DNA from: a virus
Length of the DNA stretch: 63,489 bases
Virus record (IMG/VR): IMGVR_UViG_3300050029_000088
Location: 1-63,489 of that record
Strand: one strand, 5' to 3'
The position numbers and the translations under genes are program-made. Of the stretch, positions 15,688 to 28,629 are shown one piece after another (the first letter of the stretch is position 1; the number at the start of each line of letters is the position of its first letter). The notes under the pieces are model-generated. The model was not told the DNA's origin. It was given only the letters and a program-made list of their open reading frames with translations, and ran no database searches.

Positions 15688-15827
15688 GCGCCGTCGGCAC
15701 CACGAGCAACGGCAAGACCTACATCTTCTCCAAGCTCCTCGGCATAGGGATCGGCCGCGTCATCATCGGCGCAGAGTACGCCCTCGGCGTGTGGATCATG
15801 CTTCGCCTGCTCGGGAGCCCGTGGTAG
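15684..15827 (+). CDS. Small hydrophobic protein (47 aa)
   Basis: GTG start overlapping the previous stop. Contains KLLGIGIGRVIIGAEYALGV, probably membrane-associated. The stop shares a base with the next GTG. Confidence 0.58.
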   Translation: MSAVGTTSNGKTYIFSKLLGIGIGRVIIGAEYALGVWIMLRLLGSPW

Positions 15828-16021
15828 TGAGGGTCGCAATCGCCAACGACAAGGAACTGCCCTGCAAGGGCACGGACATCGTGCATCCCTTCTTCACTGT
15901 CGACCATCGCATCCTGCTCGTGCGCAAGGGCGTCTTCGGGCCGAGCTACCGCGAGGTTCCCGCGAACGATCCCGAGGTAGTCGCGGCCATCGCGATCTAC
16001 GGGCAGCAGACGCGCGGCTGA
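15827..16021 (+). CDS. Hypothetical protein (64 aa)
   Basis: GTG start sharing a base with the preceding TAG. Sequence MRVAIANDKELPCKGTDIVH has an ordinary soluble composition. Last gene of a three-gene coupled cluster. Confidence 0.58.
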   Translation: MRVAIANDKELPCKGTDIVHPFFTVDHRILLVRKGVFGPSYREVPANDPEVVAAIAIYGQQTRG

Positions 16022-16032
16022 CGTAGACGCGG

Positions 16033-16038
16033 TATAGT
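16033..16038 (+). promoter_or_regulatory. Class II promoter, TATAGT
   Basis: TATAGT 7 nt before the ATG at 16046. Confidence 0.62.
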
Positions 16039-16045
16039 CTCCGGC

Positions 16046-20115
<4,070 letters not shown>

Positions 20116-20116
20116 G

Positions 20117-20908
20117 ATGGCGCTCAAGAAATACAACGACATCATCGCCCGCATCGCGTCCGGGTACTGGGCAGCCGAGCCGTTCTACGGCAACCGAGCG
20201 GTGGCGGCTGCGAACGTTGACCTGATTCCCTCTACGGGTTGGAACGCCGCCAACAACAGGCCGTGGATTGTCGGCTGGGTACGGACGACACAATCCCTGC
20301 CAGCGGGTGTCACGGCGTACATCTTGTCCGAGGTCAGCCTGTCTCTATTTCCAAACCGGCCCGTACTGCTTGCCGAGCTAGTCAACCTCGGCAGCATTGA
20401 CATCTCGGGCGCGAGCGGCACGTTCACGGACGGGTCAGTGATGCCGACCGAGACGGAGCTAGGTGCATCCGTCGTCAAGTTCGGCCCGGTGCTCGTGGAG
20501 GTCACGGCGGCGCTCAACGCCACGCCGGGCAGCCTCACGGTCACGTACACGAACCAAGACGGGACGACCCTGCACTCCTCGGGCGCTCTCGTGCTCGGAG
20601 CATCATGTGGCGTCGGGCAGGCCAACTTCCTCACGCTCGCGGCGGGCGACTACGGCGTGCGCGACATCACCGCCGCCGCGCGGTCTGGGGGCACGACCCC
20701 CGCCGGGACGCTCAAGTTCTGGGGTGTCATCCCCATCGTACAGACCGGCATCCCAACGGGCGGAGCGGCCGTCTCAGAGAACCTGCTCTTGGACTCTTGC
20801 AACCCGCGCCGCATCGGGGCGGGTAAGCTCATCGCGGCGATCCAACTCGGTGCGACCAGCTCGCAGGGAGTCGTCTTCGGGTCGGCATTCCTCGTGGGAG
20901 ACAACTAG
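20117..20908 (+). CDS. Virion-associated protein, paralogue 1 of 3
   Basis: 263 residues, starting 1 nt after the fibre stop. Beta-rich. Shares with the next two genes a C-terminal core: TNQDGTT, then GDYGVRDITAA, then LKFWGVIPI. Probably a fibre-associated or decoration protein; no named family recognised. Confidence 0.7.
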   Translation: MALKKYNDIIARIASGYWAAEPFYGNRAVAAANVDLIPSTGWNAANNRPWIVGWVRTTQSLPAGVTAYILSEVSLSLFPNRPVLLAELVNLGSIDISGASGTFTDGSVMPTETELGASVVKFGPVLVEVTAALNATPGSLTVTYTNQDGTTLHSSGALVLGASCGVGQANFLTLAAGDYGVRDITAAARSGGTTPAGTLKFWGVIPIVQTGIPTGGAAVSENLLLDSCNPRRIGAGKLIAAIQLGATSSQGVVFGSAFLVGDN

Positions 20909-21697
20909 GTGCCCGACATCCTGACCTCTGTGGACGCGATGTTGCAAAGTGGGGCCGACTACGGGCCGTGGGTGCGGGCCTTCAACTTCCCCGGAGTTCC
21001 GTCAAGCTCCACGGCGGCACTCGCGACGTGCGGATCGTTGTCGGGATCGAGGTACGGCTCCATTCCCGCTCCCTCGATGGGTGCGGGCGTCAAGGGCATG
21101 TACCTATCACAGTGCCGGATGGTTCACCTTTGCGGAGCCGCGTCCGTCTCGCTTGTGTGCGCGCTTGAATACTTGATGGGCACGTTGACCGTTTCTGTCA
21201 ACTCGTTCGCGGATGGGGTGGTCATGCCCTCGAAGGTCGTGCGCGGCCTGTCCGTGCAGACCGCTTCTCTGATGCCGGTGCTTCACGTCTCGACCACGCT
21301 CATCGCCGCCACCCCGATAGTCACGATCACGTACAAGAATCAGAACGGAGTAGGGGGCCGGACGGCCACGCTCACGCTGCCCACGAACGCCGTCAAGGGG
21401 TCTGTCTATCAGATCGCTCCTCACCTACAGTCCGGTGACTCTGCCATACAGGATGTGACCGCAGTGTCGATAAACACCGGCACGGGCGGGGTGATTCAGG
21501 TGATGGGCCTGTTGCCGCTGGGCCTCGGACTCGCGGACTCCTTCATTCAAGGACAGAACTCACTTGATCCCCTGGCCTCACCGTGGCCGGTGTTCTTGGT
21601 CGAGCCTGCCGAGAACATCGCCGTCTATCGCTTGGGGCGTGTGACCTTCAACGAGGGCGTGCTCTTGTCTTGCGTGGGGATCGCGCAGCCCGCATGA
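20909..21697 (+). CDS. Virion-associated protein, paralogue 2 of 3
   Basis: 262 residues from a GTG directly after the previous stop. Core segments YKNQNGVGG, GDSAIQDVTAV and IQVMGLLPL match the flanking paralogues. Same predicted role. Confidence 0.7.
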   Translation: MPDILTSVDAMLQSGADYGPWVRAFNFPGVPSSSTAALATCGSLSGSRYGSIPAPSMGAGVKGMYLSQCRMVHLCGAASVSLVCALEYLMGTLTVSVNSFADGVVMPSKVVRGLSVQTASLMPVLHVSTTLIAATPIVTITYKNQNGVGGRTATLTLPTNAVKGSVYQIAPHLQSGDSAIQDVTAVSINTGTGGVIQVMGLLPLGLGLADSFIQGQNSLDPLASPWPVFLVEPAENIAVYRLGRVTFNEGVLLSCVGIAQPA

Positions 21698-22560
21698 GCA
21701 TCGTCGGCATCGACACCTGGCTACAGAACTTCGCAAAGGGCTACGGCGCGTTGCGACCCTTCACGACACACGCCGGGGTGTTGACCACGGCGGCTGCCGC
21801 TGCCTCCGGTTCACTAACGTTGGAACCCCTTTTCAACGCCATCGGGACGGTCGCGCCGGGAACCTTAGTGTCCCTGCCGCAGCCGGGGTCAGCGGACGGC
21901 GACATCCTGACCTCGCTCGGGGCGATGATCTACGACCGCAATATCTCGGTCGGCATGTGGCTCGGCTACCTCTACGTCATGGGCACGCTCGACCCGACAG
22001 CGACCGGCGACAAGTTCACGCACGACGCGGCGACCTTCCCCGTGCTTCGCACTCAGTTCGGCCAAGTGTCCAAACCCGTGACCCTTCACCCGACGATCTA
22101 CGTGACGACGGCCGTGACCGGCGCGTCCCCGGCGATCCGTCTTCGCACGAACGCGGGCGCGGCAGGCTATGTCAACCAGGACGGAGCCTCAGTCGTCGGC
22201 ACGCGGACGTTCACTTTTCCGGCAACGCCGGTCGCTCAGAGCATGTATGAGTTCATGCTTGAGGACGGCTCGCCGGGCGATACGGGCGTCCGTGACATCA
22301 CGAAAATCCTAGTGGACACTGCCTGCACGGCAGGAGCGATGCAGGTGTTCGGATTTGAGCCGTTGATTCCGTGCGGGTGTATGGGCGCGACGGCCGGGAA
22401 CATGACGGTGGCCGACACACTCGTTGGGTCGCTGCGAGCGAACTCGCTCAAGCCTGCCGTGGCGACCGCTGGAACCGTGACGGCGTATCTTTGCGTCATG
22501 CTCGGCGGCAACCAAGTGGCGACGGCTTCGGGATGGTACGCCGGGGCGGTGGCGAACTAA
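21694..22560 (+). CDS. Virion-associated protein, paralogue 3 of 3
   Basis: 288 residues; the ATG at 21694 overlaps the previous stop. Core segments YVNQDGASVV, GDTGVRDITKI and MQVFGFEPLIP. The N terminus (GIDTWLQNFAKGYGALRPFT) also resembles the starts of the other two copies. Confidence 0.7.
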   Translation: MSIVGIDTWLQNFAKGYGALRPFTTHAGVLTTAAAAASGSLTLEPLFNAIGTVAPGTLVSLPQPGSADGDILTSLGAMIYDRNISVGMWLGYLYVMGTLDPTATGDKFTHDAATFPVLRTQFGQVSKPVTLHPTIYVTTAVTGASPAIRLRTNAGAAGYVNQDGASVVGTRTFTFPATPVAQSMYEFMLEDGSPGDTGVRDITKILVDTACTAGAMQVFGFEPLIPCGCMGATAGNMTVADTLVGSLRANSLKPAVATAGTVTAYLCVMLGGNQVATASGWYAGAVAN

Positions 22561-22736
22561 TGGCCGCGCACACGACAGGAGTTTCGGCGCAGGCGAACAC
22601 CGCTTGCGGGCCGGGGCAGGTGTGGGGGCGCATCCGACTCGCGGAGCCCGACAAGGGCGTCGGCGGGCAGGTGCCGATCAAGGTGCCGCCGATCAAGAGC
22701 CCGGCGACGAACTTCCAGAATCCCGGTCAGGTCTAG
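22560..22736 (+). CDS. Small hypothetical protein (58 aa)
   Basis: The ATG shares a base with the preceding TAA (TAATG). Gly/Pro-rich sequence ending IKVPPIKSPATNFQNPGQV. Probably a small virion or linker protein. Confidence 0.55.
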   Translation: MAAHTTGVSAQANTACGPGQVWGRIRLAEPDKGVGGQVPIKVPPIKSPATNFQNPGQV

Positions 22737-22742
22737 AGCCGG

Positions 22743-22748
22743 TAGAGT
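22743..22748 (+). promoter_or_regulatory. Class II promoter, TAGAGT
   Basis: TAGAGT 7 nt before an ATG at 22756 that opens an 18-codon frame. Confidence 0.55.
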
Positions 22749-22755
22749 GTCGCAC

Positions 22756-22809
22756 ATGCGAACGATAGATCGAGGGCCATACGACCGGAGCCCTCATGCC
22801 CGAGGGTAG
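22756..22809 (+). CDS. Leaderless leader peptide (17 aa)
   Basis: MRTIDRGPYDRSPHARG from the promoter-linked ATG, ending 14 nt inside the next gene in another frame. It may couple translation to the gene at 22796 rather than make a functional product. Confidence 0.4.
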   Translation: MRTIDRGPYDRSPHARG

Positions 22810-23149
22810 TGACGAGCAGGTGGCCGTCAGCCGCGAAGAACACCTAGCCGCGATAGCACGGCTCGATAACGCCGACTCCGAGCTTCGTGCCTCAATCGTT
22901 GCCACGGAACGGGCGCTCCGCACGGACTACGAAGACAAGATCGCCGGAGCGGTGCTTGCCGTCAAGGATGACATCATTGGCGTGCGCACGGCGATGTCCG
23001 TGGACGTGGGCAATGTTCGCGACGACGTGAAGGACGTGCAAGATCACCTGACCTGGCAGGATCGGCTCGTCGGCGGCGGACTGTTCACGGGCGGCATCAC
23101 GTTCGCCGTGCTGCTCGTCTTGCAGTTCACGCAGCACATCTTCGGCTAG
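22796..23149 (+). CDS. Membrane-anchored coiled-coil protein, holin-like candidate (117 aa)
   Basis: Charged helical N-terminal two thirds (about 1-85) and one C-terminal membrane helix (GGITFAVLLVLQFTQHIFG). This layout occurs among phage holin or spanin-like accessory proteins, but no family signature is seen. Confidence 0.5.
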   Translation: MPEGSDEQVAVSREEHLAAIARLDNADSELRASIVATERALRTDYEDKIAGAVLAVKDDIIGVRTAMSVDVGNVRDDVKDVQDHLTWQDRLVGGGLFTGGITFAVLLVLQFTQHIFG

Positions 23150-23159
23150 CTCAACGGGG

Positions 23160-23165
23160 TAGACT
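23160..23165 (+). promoter_or_regulatory. Class II promoter, TAGACT
   Basis: TAGACT 6 nt before the ATG at 23172. Confidence 0.62.
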
Positions 23166-23171
23166 CCCCGC

Positions 23172-23735
23172 ATGGCCCGGCTGTCCCTACGCGAGCGCAT
23201 CCGGGGGGAGGAGAAGTGGTGGCACGGGATCGGAGAGAAGTTCGCAGACTACGTGGCTGCGCGAGCCGGTCGCGTGTCGGCCATCGTCGTGCATACGGTG
23301 TGGTTCGTGGTGTGGTTCGCATCGGGGCTCGACCACTACCCCTTCAACTTCCTGACGCTGACCGTCTCCCTTGAGGCCATCTACCTATCCCTGTTCATCC
23401 TCATCTCGCAGCGACGGTCGGCAGAGCGTGACGCTGTGACCATCGCCCGCGACCGCGAATCGCAGCGGATCGCGCTCGAAGCCGTGGTTGCCAACTCGAA
23501 GGCGCTGCTCGACATCACGGAGGCCGTTCGGCACGGAATGGCCGAGCAGGACGAGATTCTTGAAGACCTACATGATGCGCTTCCCGTGCCACCCGAGGCG
23601 GGCGTCTGCCCGTCGTGTGGGCTGGCCCAGCATGGTAGCGACGTGTTCTGCAGCGGGTGCGGATCACGGGTCGTACCGCCCGAGGACGCCGTGCGCTGGG
23701 ACGAGGAACGCCGCACTCGCGGTGAGATAGAGTAG
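23172..23735 (+). CDS. DUF1003 membrane protein with C-terminal zinc ribbon
   Basis: 187 residues. GEKFADYVAARAGRVSAIVV, then YPFNFLTLTVSLEAIYLSLF and LISQRRSAERD, are the DUF1003 signature with two membrane helices. A helical cytoplasmic segment follows, then CPSCG and CSGCG (about 151-169), a zinc ribbon. DUF1003 proteins are of unknown function; the ribbon addition is unusual. A lysis or membrane-remodelling role is possible. Confidence 0.8.
   Translation: MARLSLRERIRGEEKWWHGIGEKFADYVAARAGRVSAIVVHTVWFVVWFASGLDHYPFNFLTLTVSLEAIYLSLFILISQRRSAERDAVTIARDRESQRIALEAVVANSKALLDITEAVRHGMAEQDEILEDLHDALPVPPEAGVCPSCGLAQHGSDVFCSGCGSRVVPPEDAVRWDEERRTRGEIE
23728..23733 (+). promoter_or_regulatory. Class II promoter, TAGAGT
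   Basis: TAGAGT 7 nt before the ATG at 23741. Confidence 0.58.
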
Positions 23736-23740
23736 ACCGC

Positions 23741-23893
23741 ATGGGTAAGGTGCGCGATCATCTCGAAGTGTCTCTCGCGGAGGGTGAGCGTAGGTTCGCG
23801 GCGTGTCCCCGGTGGCGATGGCGGCGACGGCGCAAGCTAGCCAACTACGTCGTCTACTGCGAGCAGCTTCTCTCGCGCTATACTGGCAAGTAG
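23741..23893 (+). CDS. Small basic protein (50 aa)
   Basis: Leaderless ATG. Arg/Trp-rich centre (CPRWRWRRRRKLANYVVYCE). Real by promoter placement and codon use; function unknown. A GTCGG/CCGAC hairpin follows at its stop. Confidence 0.55.
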   Translation: MGKVRDHLEVSLAEGERRFAACPRWRWRRRRKLANYVVYCEQLLSRYTGK

Positions 23894-24068
23894 TCGGCAG
23901 CCGACCCGTGCCCTTAGACAGCCGACGGGGCAGCGCGCAAGCGGGGATGCCGGGTGCTCCACCCGTCTGAGAGCCGGTTGGCTCAGGAGAGGGAGGCTCC
24001 GCACGGAGCCGGGTCACGTCGGGAAGGGGGCGTGGCGCTACTCACTTGCAGGGCTCTCGCGTTTGTGC

Positions 24069-24074
24069 TATCTT
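24069..24074 (+). promoter_or_regulatory. Class II promoter for a structured RNA, TATCTT
   Basis: TATCTT, then 6 nt, then a predicted first base at 24081. The first bases spell ATGAAATGCTAG, a three-codon frame that is probably coincidental. Confidence 0.5.
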
Positions 24075-24080
24075 AGGTGC

Positions 24081-24486
24081 ATGAAATGCTAGCGACCTAC
24101 GAAAGCCTCCTGCGTTGCTCGGCCCCTTCCGAGGGGGTATAGCGGCTCGGAGGGACGGCAGGAATATCGGGCGCGAGCCCGAGAAACTCATCCGCCTCCG
24201 GGTATTCGTGGAAAACCTCGGGCACTCGGGCGGGGGGCTTTCGGAGGTCGACAGCGTATTAGGGGCGCACGCGCGGCGCACTTCGGCCAGTAGCCCCATC
24301 CCCGCGTCAAGCGTGCTGCGCGGCGGGGGAGAAGCCCGGATCGCTCAGAATCGCGCGGTGCTTCCGCAGAAGCCGGGTACAGCAGGGAGCCCCCGGACGG
24401 CAAGGGTAACACCGGGCCGGTAAGGGGGCTCTCGAACGTCCGGGGCCGGGGCAAGGGCTTATTCGCAGAGTCGTCTACCCCGGCCC
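24081..24486 (+). ncRNA. Structured non-coding RNA of unknown class
   Basis: No credible gene on either strand from 23894 to 24512. A long-range helix pairs 24093-24107 (CGACCT, CGAAAGCC) with 24236-24250 (GGCTTTCG, AGGTCG). Inside is CGGGC-GCGA-GCCCG (24168-24181), a GNRA tetraloop only on the plus strand. Further helices: GAGCCCCC/GGGGGCTC (24387-24394 with 24424-24431) and GGGCCGGGG/CCCCGGCCC (24443-24451 with 24478-24486), the last a plausible end. The stretch 23894-24080 also has hairpins (such as GGCTCC-GCAC-GGAGCC). No known RNA class was recognised. Confidence 0.6.
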
Positions 24487-24499
24487 TTCCTTCTCGCGG

Positions 24500-24505
24500 T
24501 AGACT
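24500..24505 (+). promoter_or_regulatory. Class II promoter, TAGACT
   Basis: TAGACT 7 nt before the ATG at 24513. Confidence 0.62.
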
Positions 24506-24512
24506 CTCGGGC

Positions 24513-25085
24513 ATGGCTTATGCTCCCGTGGCCCGGATCACGCTCGCACCGTCCCCGCAGACCTCGGGCACGCTGCTCAGCGTCTTCGACGGACAGAGCG
24601 GGTCGCACGGATCGACTGCCGACCGCTTCCCCGATACGCCGTTCCCGGCTCTCGTCTGCCGACCGCAGACCATCCCGATCTTCTCTGGCCCGGATCAGAA
24701 CGCCGAGGAAGTGACCGTGGTCGACATCTCGGGAGACGACCTCACGATCATCCGGGGTGAGTCGCCCCTCGCCATCACGGCGTCGATGCAGATTTCGGCG
24801 CTCGCCTCGCTCGACATCGTGAGCCTCGGGCAGCCGATCACCGTCTCGGACGTGTTCGTGGTTGGCAACCCGCCCTACTCGATCACGCTCAACTCTCCGC
24901 AGGGCAACATCATCTCCTTCGGCCCGCTGGAAGGCGTGACAGACGGGGGCGCTGGCAAGGTCAGCTTCAAGTTCACGCCGCTGCTCTCCGGTCAGTGGGG
25001 CTACCGCTTCTTGGACGCCGATGGACTGCCTCGCGCTGACCGCAAGTTCTTCGTCCGCTTCACCGATATGTACGATCCGACCTAA
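24513..25085 (+). CDS. Beta-rich virion protein (190 aa)
   Basis: Thr/Ser/Gly-rich beta-type sequence with an Ig-like appearance in the second half (FKFTPLLSGQWGYRFLDADG). Immediately upstream of the large tail genes, so probably a minor tail or baseplate component. No named family recognised. Confidence 0.6.
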   Translation: MAYAPVARITLAPSPQTSGTLLSVFDGQSGSHGSTADRFPDTPFPALVCRPQTIPIFSGPDQNAEEVTVVDISGDDLTIIRGESPLAITASMQISALASLDIVSLGQPITVSDVFVVGNPPYSITLNSPQGNIISFGPLEGVTDGGAGKVSFKFTPLLSGQWGYRFLDADGLPRADRKFFVRFTDMYDPT

Positions 25086-25595
25086 ATGGCGATCTTCGAC
25101 AACGCCGTCGAGATTCAGTACGTCTTGCAAGGCTGGCAGGGCGACTGGGATGGAACCCTCGCCTACCTCGAAGGCGACCTCGTGCTGTGGAACGGCACCA
25201 TCTATCAGGCGTCCGAGCCGGTCGACGCCAACGGGCTCGGCCCGGCAGACAACTCCTCGCAGTGGGCCGTCATCTACGACCCGACGGCGCAGCCGCCTAC
25301 GCTTCTACCTGACTCCGTGGGGCCGTTCGTGGACAACCCCGAGGGCTCGATCCTCGTCGTGTCGGACATCGGATCGTGGGGCAACGCGGCGCTCGATCAG
25401 ACCTCATGGGCCTTCGAGTGGCAGTCGGGCGACTCGTCAGACCCGGACGATCCTTCATGGGCCGACTCTGATCCCAACACCAACCTCATCGACGGCCCGT
25501 TCATGGACGTGGCCGACGGGGCGAGCTTCCACCGCGTCATCGTCATCGTCACCAACGCCTTCGGCACGGTAAGCGCGACGAGCCCGGCGGTCTAG
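25086..25595 (+). CDS. Virion protein with CBM5/12-like module (169 aa)
   Basis: Starts directly after the previous stop. Residues about 12-62 (LQGWQGDWDGTLAYLEGDLV, LWNGTIYQA, SSQWAVIYDP) resemble the carbohydrate-binding module of the collagen-like fibre. The C-terminal half is beta-rich. Likely a receptor-contacting tail protein. Confidence 0.62.
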   Translation: MAIFDNAVEIQYVLQGWQGDWDGTLAYLEGDLVLWNGTIYQASEPVDANGLGPADNSSQWAVIYDPTAQPPTLLPDSVGPFVDNPEGSILVVSDIGSWGNAALDQTSWAFEWQSGDSSDPDDPSWADSDPNTNLIDGPFMDVADGASFHRVIVIVTNAFGTVSATSPAV

Positions 25596-25596
25596 C

Positions 25597-28500
25597 ATGG
25601 CCGTCACGTTCCTCGGGCAAGTCTCCGCCATCGTGGACGGAGCGGGCGCGGCCGTCGCCGTCCCGATCACGCAGCGCGTCCCCCGATCCGATCCGACCAC
25701 GGCCCGTCACATCGTCGTCTGCGTGCAATCGTTCTCGGCTACCGGCACGCCGGACGTGTCTTCGATCACGGACGACGCGGCCATCGACCCCTTCTACGAT
25801 ACGCACTACGGGCCGGGTAACATCTACGCCTACCTGGACGCGAGCACGGGCATCAACTCGGGCGACGGCGACTTCCTCACGCATCGGTGGTATGGGCTCG
25901 TGCTCCACCCGCTCGAAGTGGCCGACGTGGTGACGGTGCATCTCACCGGGAGCCCGAGCGCGGTCAAGGTCGTGATCTTCGCAGTCGAGGGCGCGTTCGC
26001 GAACACGTCACGGCCGGGGGCGCGAGAGAATCCGACGCTCAACGGGGGGCCGCAGGGCGACCCGGCGGTCTTCTGGAATCGCGAGCCCGCCGACCTCGAC
26101 ATCACGGTGCTTCAACCCTCGCCTACAGGCTGGGGATGGGCCACGCCGAGCCTCCTGCTCTACACCGCCTTCGGGGACAACGAGCCCGGCGTTACGGGAT
26201 TCGCGTTCGATGACGGCGGGATCGCGGTGGACGCCTCGTGGTTCAAGGCCATACACGAGGGATTCTTCATCACGGGGCACAAGTCCGTCTCGGGCGCGGT
26301 GGACGACACGGCGAAGGTGGGCGGCAACTCGACCTCGCTCGCGATGGGAGAAATCGCCGGGCACGCAGTCGCTCTCAAGGCTGGCCCCGGCCCGGCCGCG
26401 CCGCCGCAAGAGGAGCGGTTCTACGCAGGGGCGTGCGCCGTGACGATCCAGTCAAACGACTCGACGGCAGTCACCTTCCGAAATAATCAAGGCACCTTCG
26501 CGATTTACAAGAAGTTCGTCGCGGCCGGGCTCAGCTACTACGCGCCGGGGGTGATCGGATGGATCAAGGACTTCGAGGGCCACATGATCCTCGATGACGC
26601 GGCAGGCTTCGCAGCGCAGCCGAGCGACCTCACCAAGCAGGGCGGCTCAGTCAACGACCCCGCGCATGGCGGCGGCGGTGGCGTGGGCGTTCATATCGGA
26701 CGACACAACTCCCTGTTCCCGAACTTGGACAAGGTGGTCGATTGGACGTGGGATTTGACGACGCGCTACGGAGTCAACCCCGGCCCGGTTGGCTTCGGGC
26801 TCCCGGCTGGCAGCTTCGGCGTGCAGGCAGTCACGATCAACAACGAGCCTTCCGTCTCGGGATCAGGCGCGACGTGCCAGGGCCACTTCTCGATCACGCT
26901 CACGCTCGGAGAGAACGGCAACCTCAGCTTCGACGTGACCTACGGCTACACGATCTTCAACGACCGAGTGGAGCAGAGCATCGTCGTCTCGGGCAAGCCC
27001 GGCTCGGCTGGGCTGTTCGTCAAGGAACCGAAGGCGGTCGTCACGGCGCTGACCGGCTTCAAGGGCATGGACTTGCTCGATGCCGCTGGTAAGGCACTCG
27101 TCAAGGTCAACCTCGCCTCGATCCCCGATCCCCGGTGCGGCACGCGGCAGTTCGCCAACCCCGCTCGCGCGGGCGTGCGATTCAACGGCGGGCCGGGCCG
27201 CGACATTCAGATCATGTGCGACAATGGCTTCGAGTCGTGGGCGACGGCAGCGGACAGTCGCGCCAAGATCATCGGACTGCCGTGCGGCGGCTACTGCCTC
27301 GATCCCGGCACGGCCAAGCTCCGGCGGCGCTGGGAGCTTCCCCACTTCAACGCGAACCCCGAGGCCAACAGGATCGGATGCTGGCAGCCGTTCACCGTCG
27401 ACCCCGCCTCGAACCACGTCAAGATCAGAACAAAGTTTGACTGGGGGCTCACGGTCAATCAGCGGCTCCACTTCCGCCGAGCGTCGGGCGGGCGGGCGCT
27501 CCCGGCTCCGCTCAAGCCGTACACGGACTACTACATCGTCTCGGTCGACCCGGCGGATGACTCGCGTGTGCAGGTCAGCACGACGAAGGGCGGCGGTGTT
27601 CTCGACATCACGGGTGCGGGCGGCGGCATCTTCGCTCGCGGCTACGAAGACGACCTCGCCGCGACTGTCGGCATCTTCTTCCACTCGTGGGAGGGCGGCA
27701 ACGGCTACCCGGACTGCCTCTGCGCGAGCAGGGCGCACGGCCCTACCGACGCCCATTCGATGAAGCTCACGTACACGCTGCCCCTCGGAACGTCGAGCCC
27801 ACCGCCACCGCCTCCCCCGCCACCGCCTCCGCCTCCCCCGCCGCCGACCGGCGGGACACTGAGCCGGTGGACGCTAGACGAGGCACCGTGGAGGCACAAG
27901 CACGTCTACATCTCAGAGGAGATTCATACCGGGATGTTCTCGCCGCAGAGCCTCGTGGCGAAGTGTGTCCAAAACAACGTCAAGGGCATATTCTTCGAGA
28001 TTGGTGACGTGGGGGAAGACCCTGATTGGCTAGCGCACGCGCTGGCGCTCAAAACATTCTGCCATCAGAGCGGGCTCAAGCTCGTGGTGTGGAACATGAT
28101 TTCGCAGATTCCTGGCACCGTGCAGGCAGTCATCAAGATGATTCAGCAGATCGGCCCGGACGCCTACGTCGCAGACGTGGAGACGCACGACGAATACACG
28201 TTCGCCGCCGCAATCGACGCGGCGTTCCCGAACCTGCCTCGTGCGATCACCGCGACGGGCGGCGGACTCGACACGCAGTTCTACGTCGACCCGTGGGGGC
28301 CAAACTGGGATGTCCAGGTGCAGGACTACATCACGCCGAACACGGGCGGCGCGACTGGGAGACAGTGCCCTGCGGCAGCCGAGAACTTCTGCTACTGGCG
28401 CTCGCCCGCGACAGGGCACCCGAACGGAATCCGGCTACAGAAACTCGCTAATGGCTCCAAGATGTACCACGTCCCGTTGCTCGAAGTGAACGCCGATGGC

Positions 28501-28614
28501 ACTCCTGGCCTTGCTCCGCAGATTCCGCTCGTGGCTCCGTGGGGAGAAGCAATCGGCGTCTACAAACCGGACGCGATGACAGGCGGCGACTGGACGGCGC
28601 TCGCTGGCGCTTAG
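25597..28614 (+). CDS. Large tail protein with polyproline hinge and glycosidase-like C-terminal domain
   Basis: 1005 residues. The first 730 or so are beta-rich (virion type). Residues about 733-750 are a run of prolines, a hinge. The C-terminal 250 residues look like a TIM barrel: VYISEEIHTGMFSPQSLVAK, VKGIFFEIGDVGEDP, GLKLVVWNMISQIP, PDAYVADVETHDEYTF. Acidic residues at strand ends suggest a glycoside-hydrolase fold. Probably a receptor-binding or wall-degrading tail tip. Confidence 0.68.
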   Translation: MAVTFLGQVSAIVDGAGAAVAVPITQRVPRSDPTTARHIVVCVQSFSATGTPDVSSITDDAAIDPFYDTHYGPGNIYAYLDASTGINSGDGDFLTHRWYGLVLHPLEVADVVTVHLTGSPSAVKVVIFAVEGAFANTSRPGARENPTLNGGPQGDPAVFWNREPADLDITVLQPSPTGWGWATPSLLLYTAFGDNEPGVTGFAFDDGGIAVDASWFKAIHEGFFITGHKSVSGAVDDTAKVGGNSTSLAMGEIAGHAVALKAGPGPAAPPQEERFYAGACAVTIQSNDSTAVTFRNNQGTFAIYKKFVAAGLSYYAPGVIGWIKDFEGHMILDDAAGFAAQPSDLTKQGGSVNDPAHGGGGGVGVHIGRHNSLFPNLDKVVDWTWDLTTRYGVNPGPVGFGLPAGSFGVQAVTINNEPSVSGSGATCQGHFSITLTLGENGNLSFDVTYGYTIFNDRVEQSIVVSGKPGSAGLFVKEPKAVVTALTGFKGMDLLDAAGKALVKVNLASIPDPRCGTRQFANPARAGVRFNGGPGRDIQIMCDNGFESWATAADSRAKIIGLPCGGYCLDPGTAKLRRRWELPHFNANPEANRIGCWQPFTVDPASNHVKIRTKFDWGLTVNQRLHFRRASGGRALPAPLKPYTDYYIVSVDPADDSRVQVSTTKGGGVLDITGAGGGIFARGYEDDLAATVGIFFHSWEGGNGYPDCLCASRAHGPTDAHSMKLTYTLPLGTSSPPPPPPPPPPPPPPPPTGGTLSRWTLDEAPWRHKHVYISEEIHTGMFSPQSLVAKCVQNNVKGIFFEIGDVGEDPDWLAHALALKTFCHQSGLKLVVWNMISQIPGTVQAVIKMIQQIGPDAYVADVETHDEYTFAAAIDAAFPNLPRAITATGGGLDTQFYVDPWGPNWDVQVQDYITPNTGGATGRQCPAAAENFCYWRSPATGHPNGIRLQKLANGSKMYHVPLLEVNADGTPGLAPQIPLVAPWGEAIGVYKPDAMTGGDWTALAGA

Positions 28615-28617
28615 AGG

Positions 28618-28623
28618 TAGACT
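28618..28623 (+). promoter_or_regulatory. Class II promoter, TAGACT
   Basis: TAGACT 6 nt before the ATG at 28630. Confidence 0.62.
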
Positions 28624-28629
28624 ACTCGC

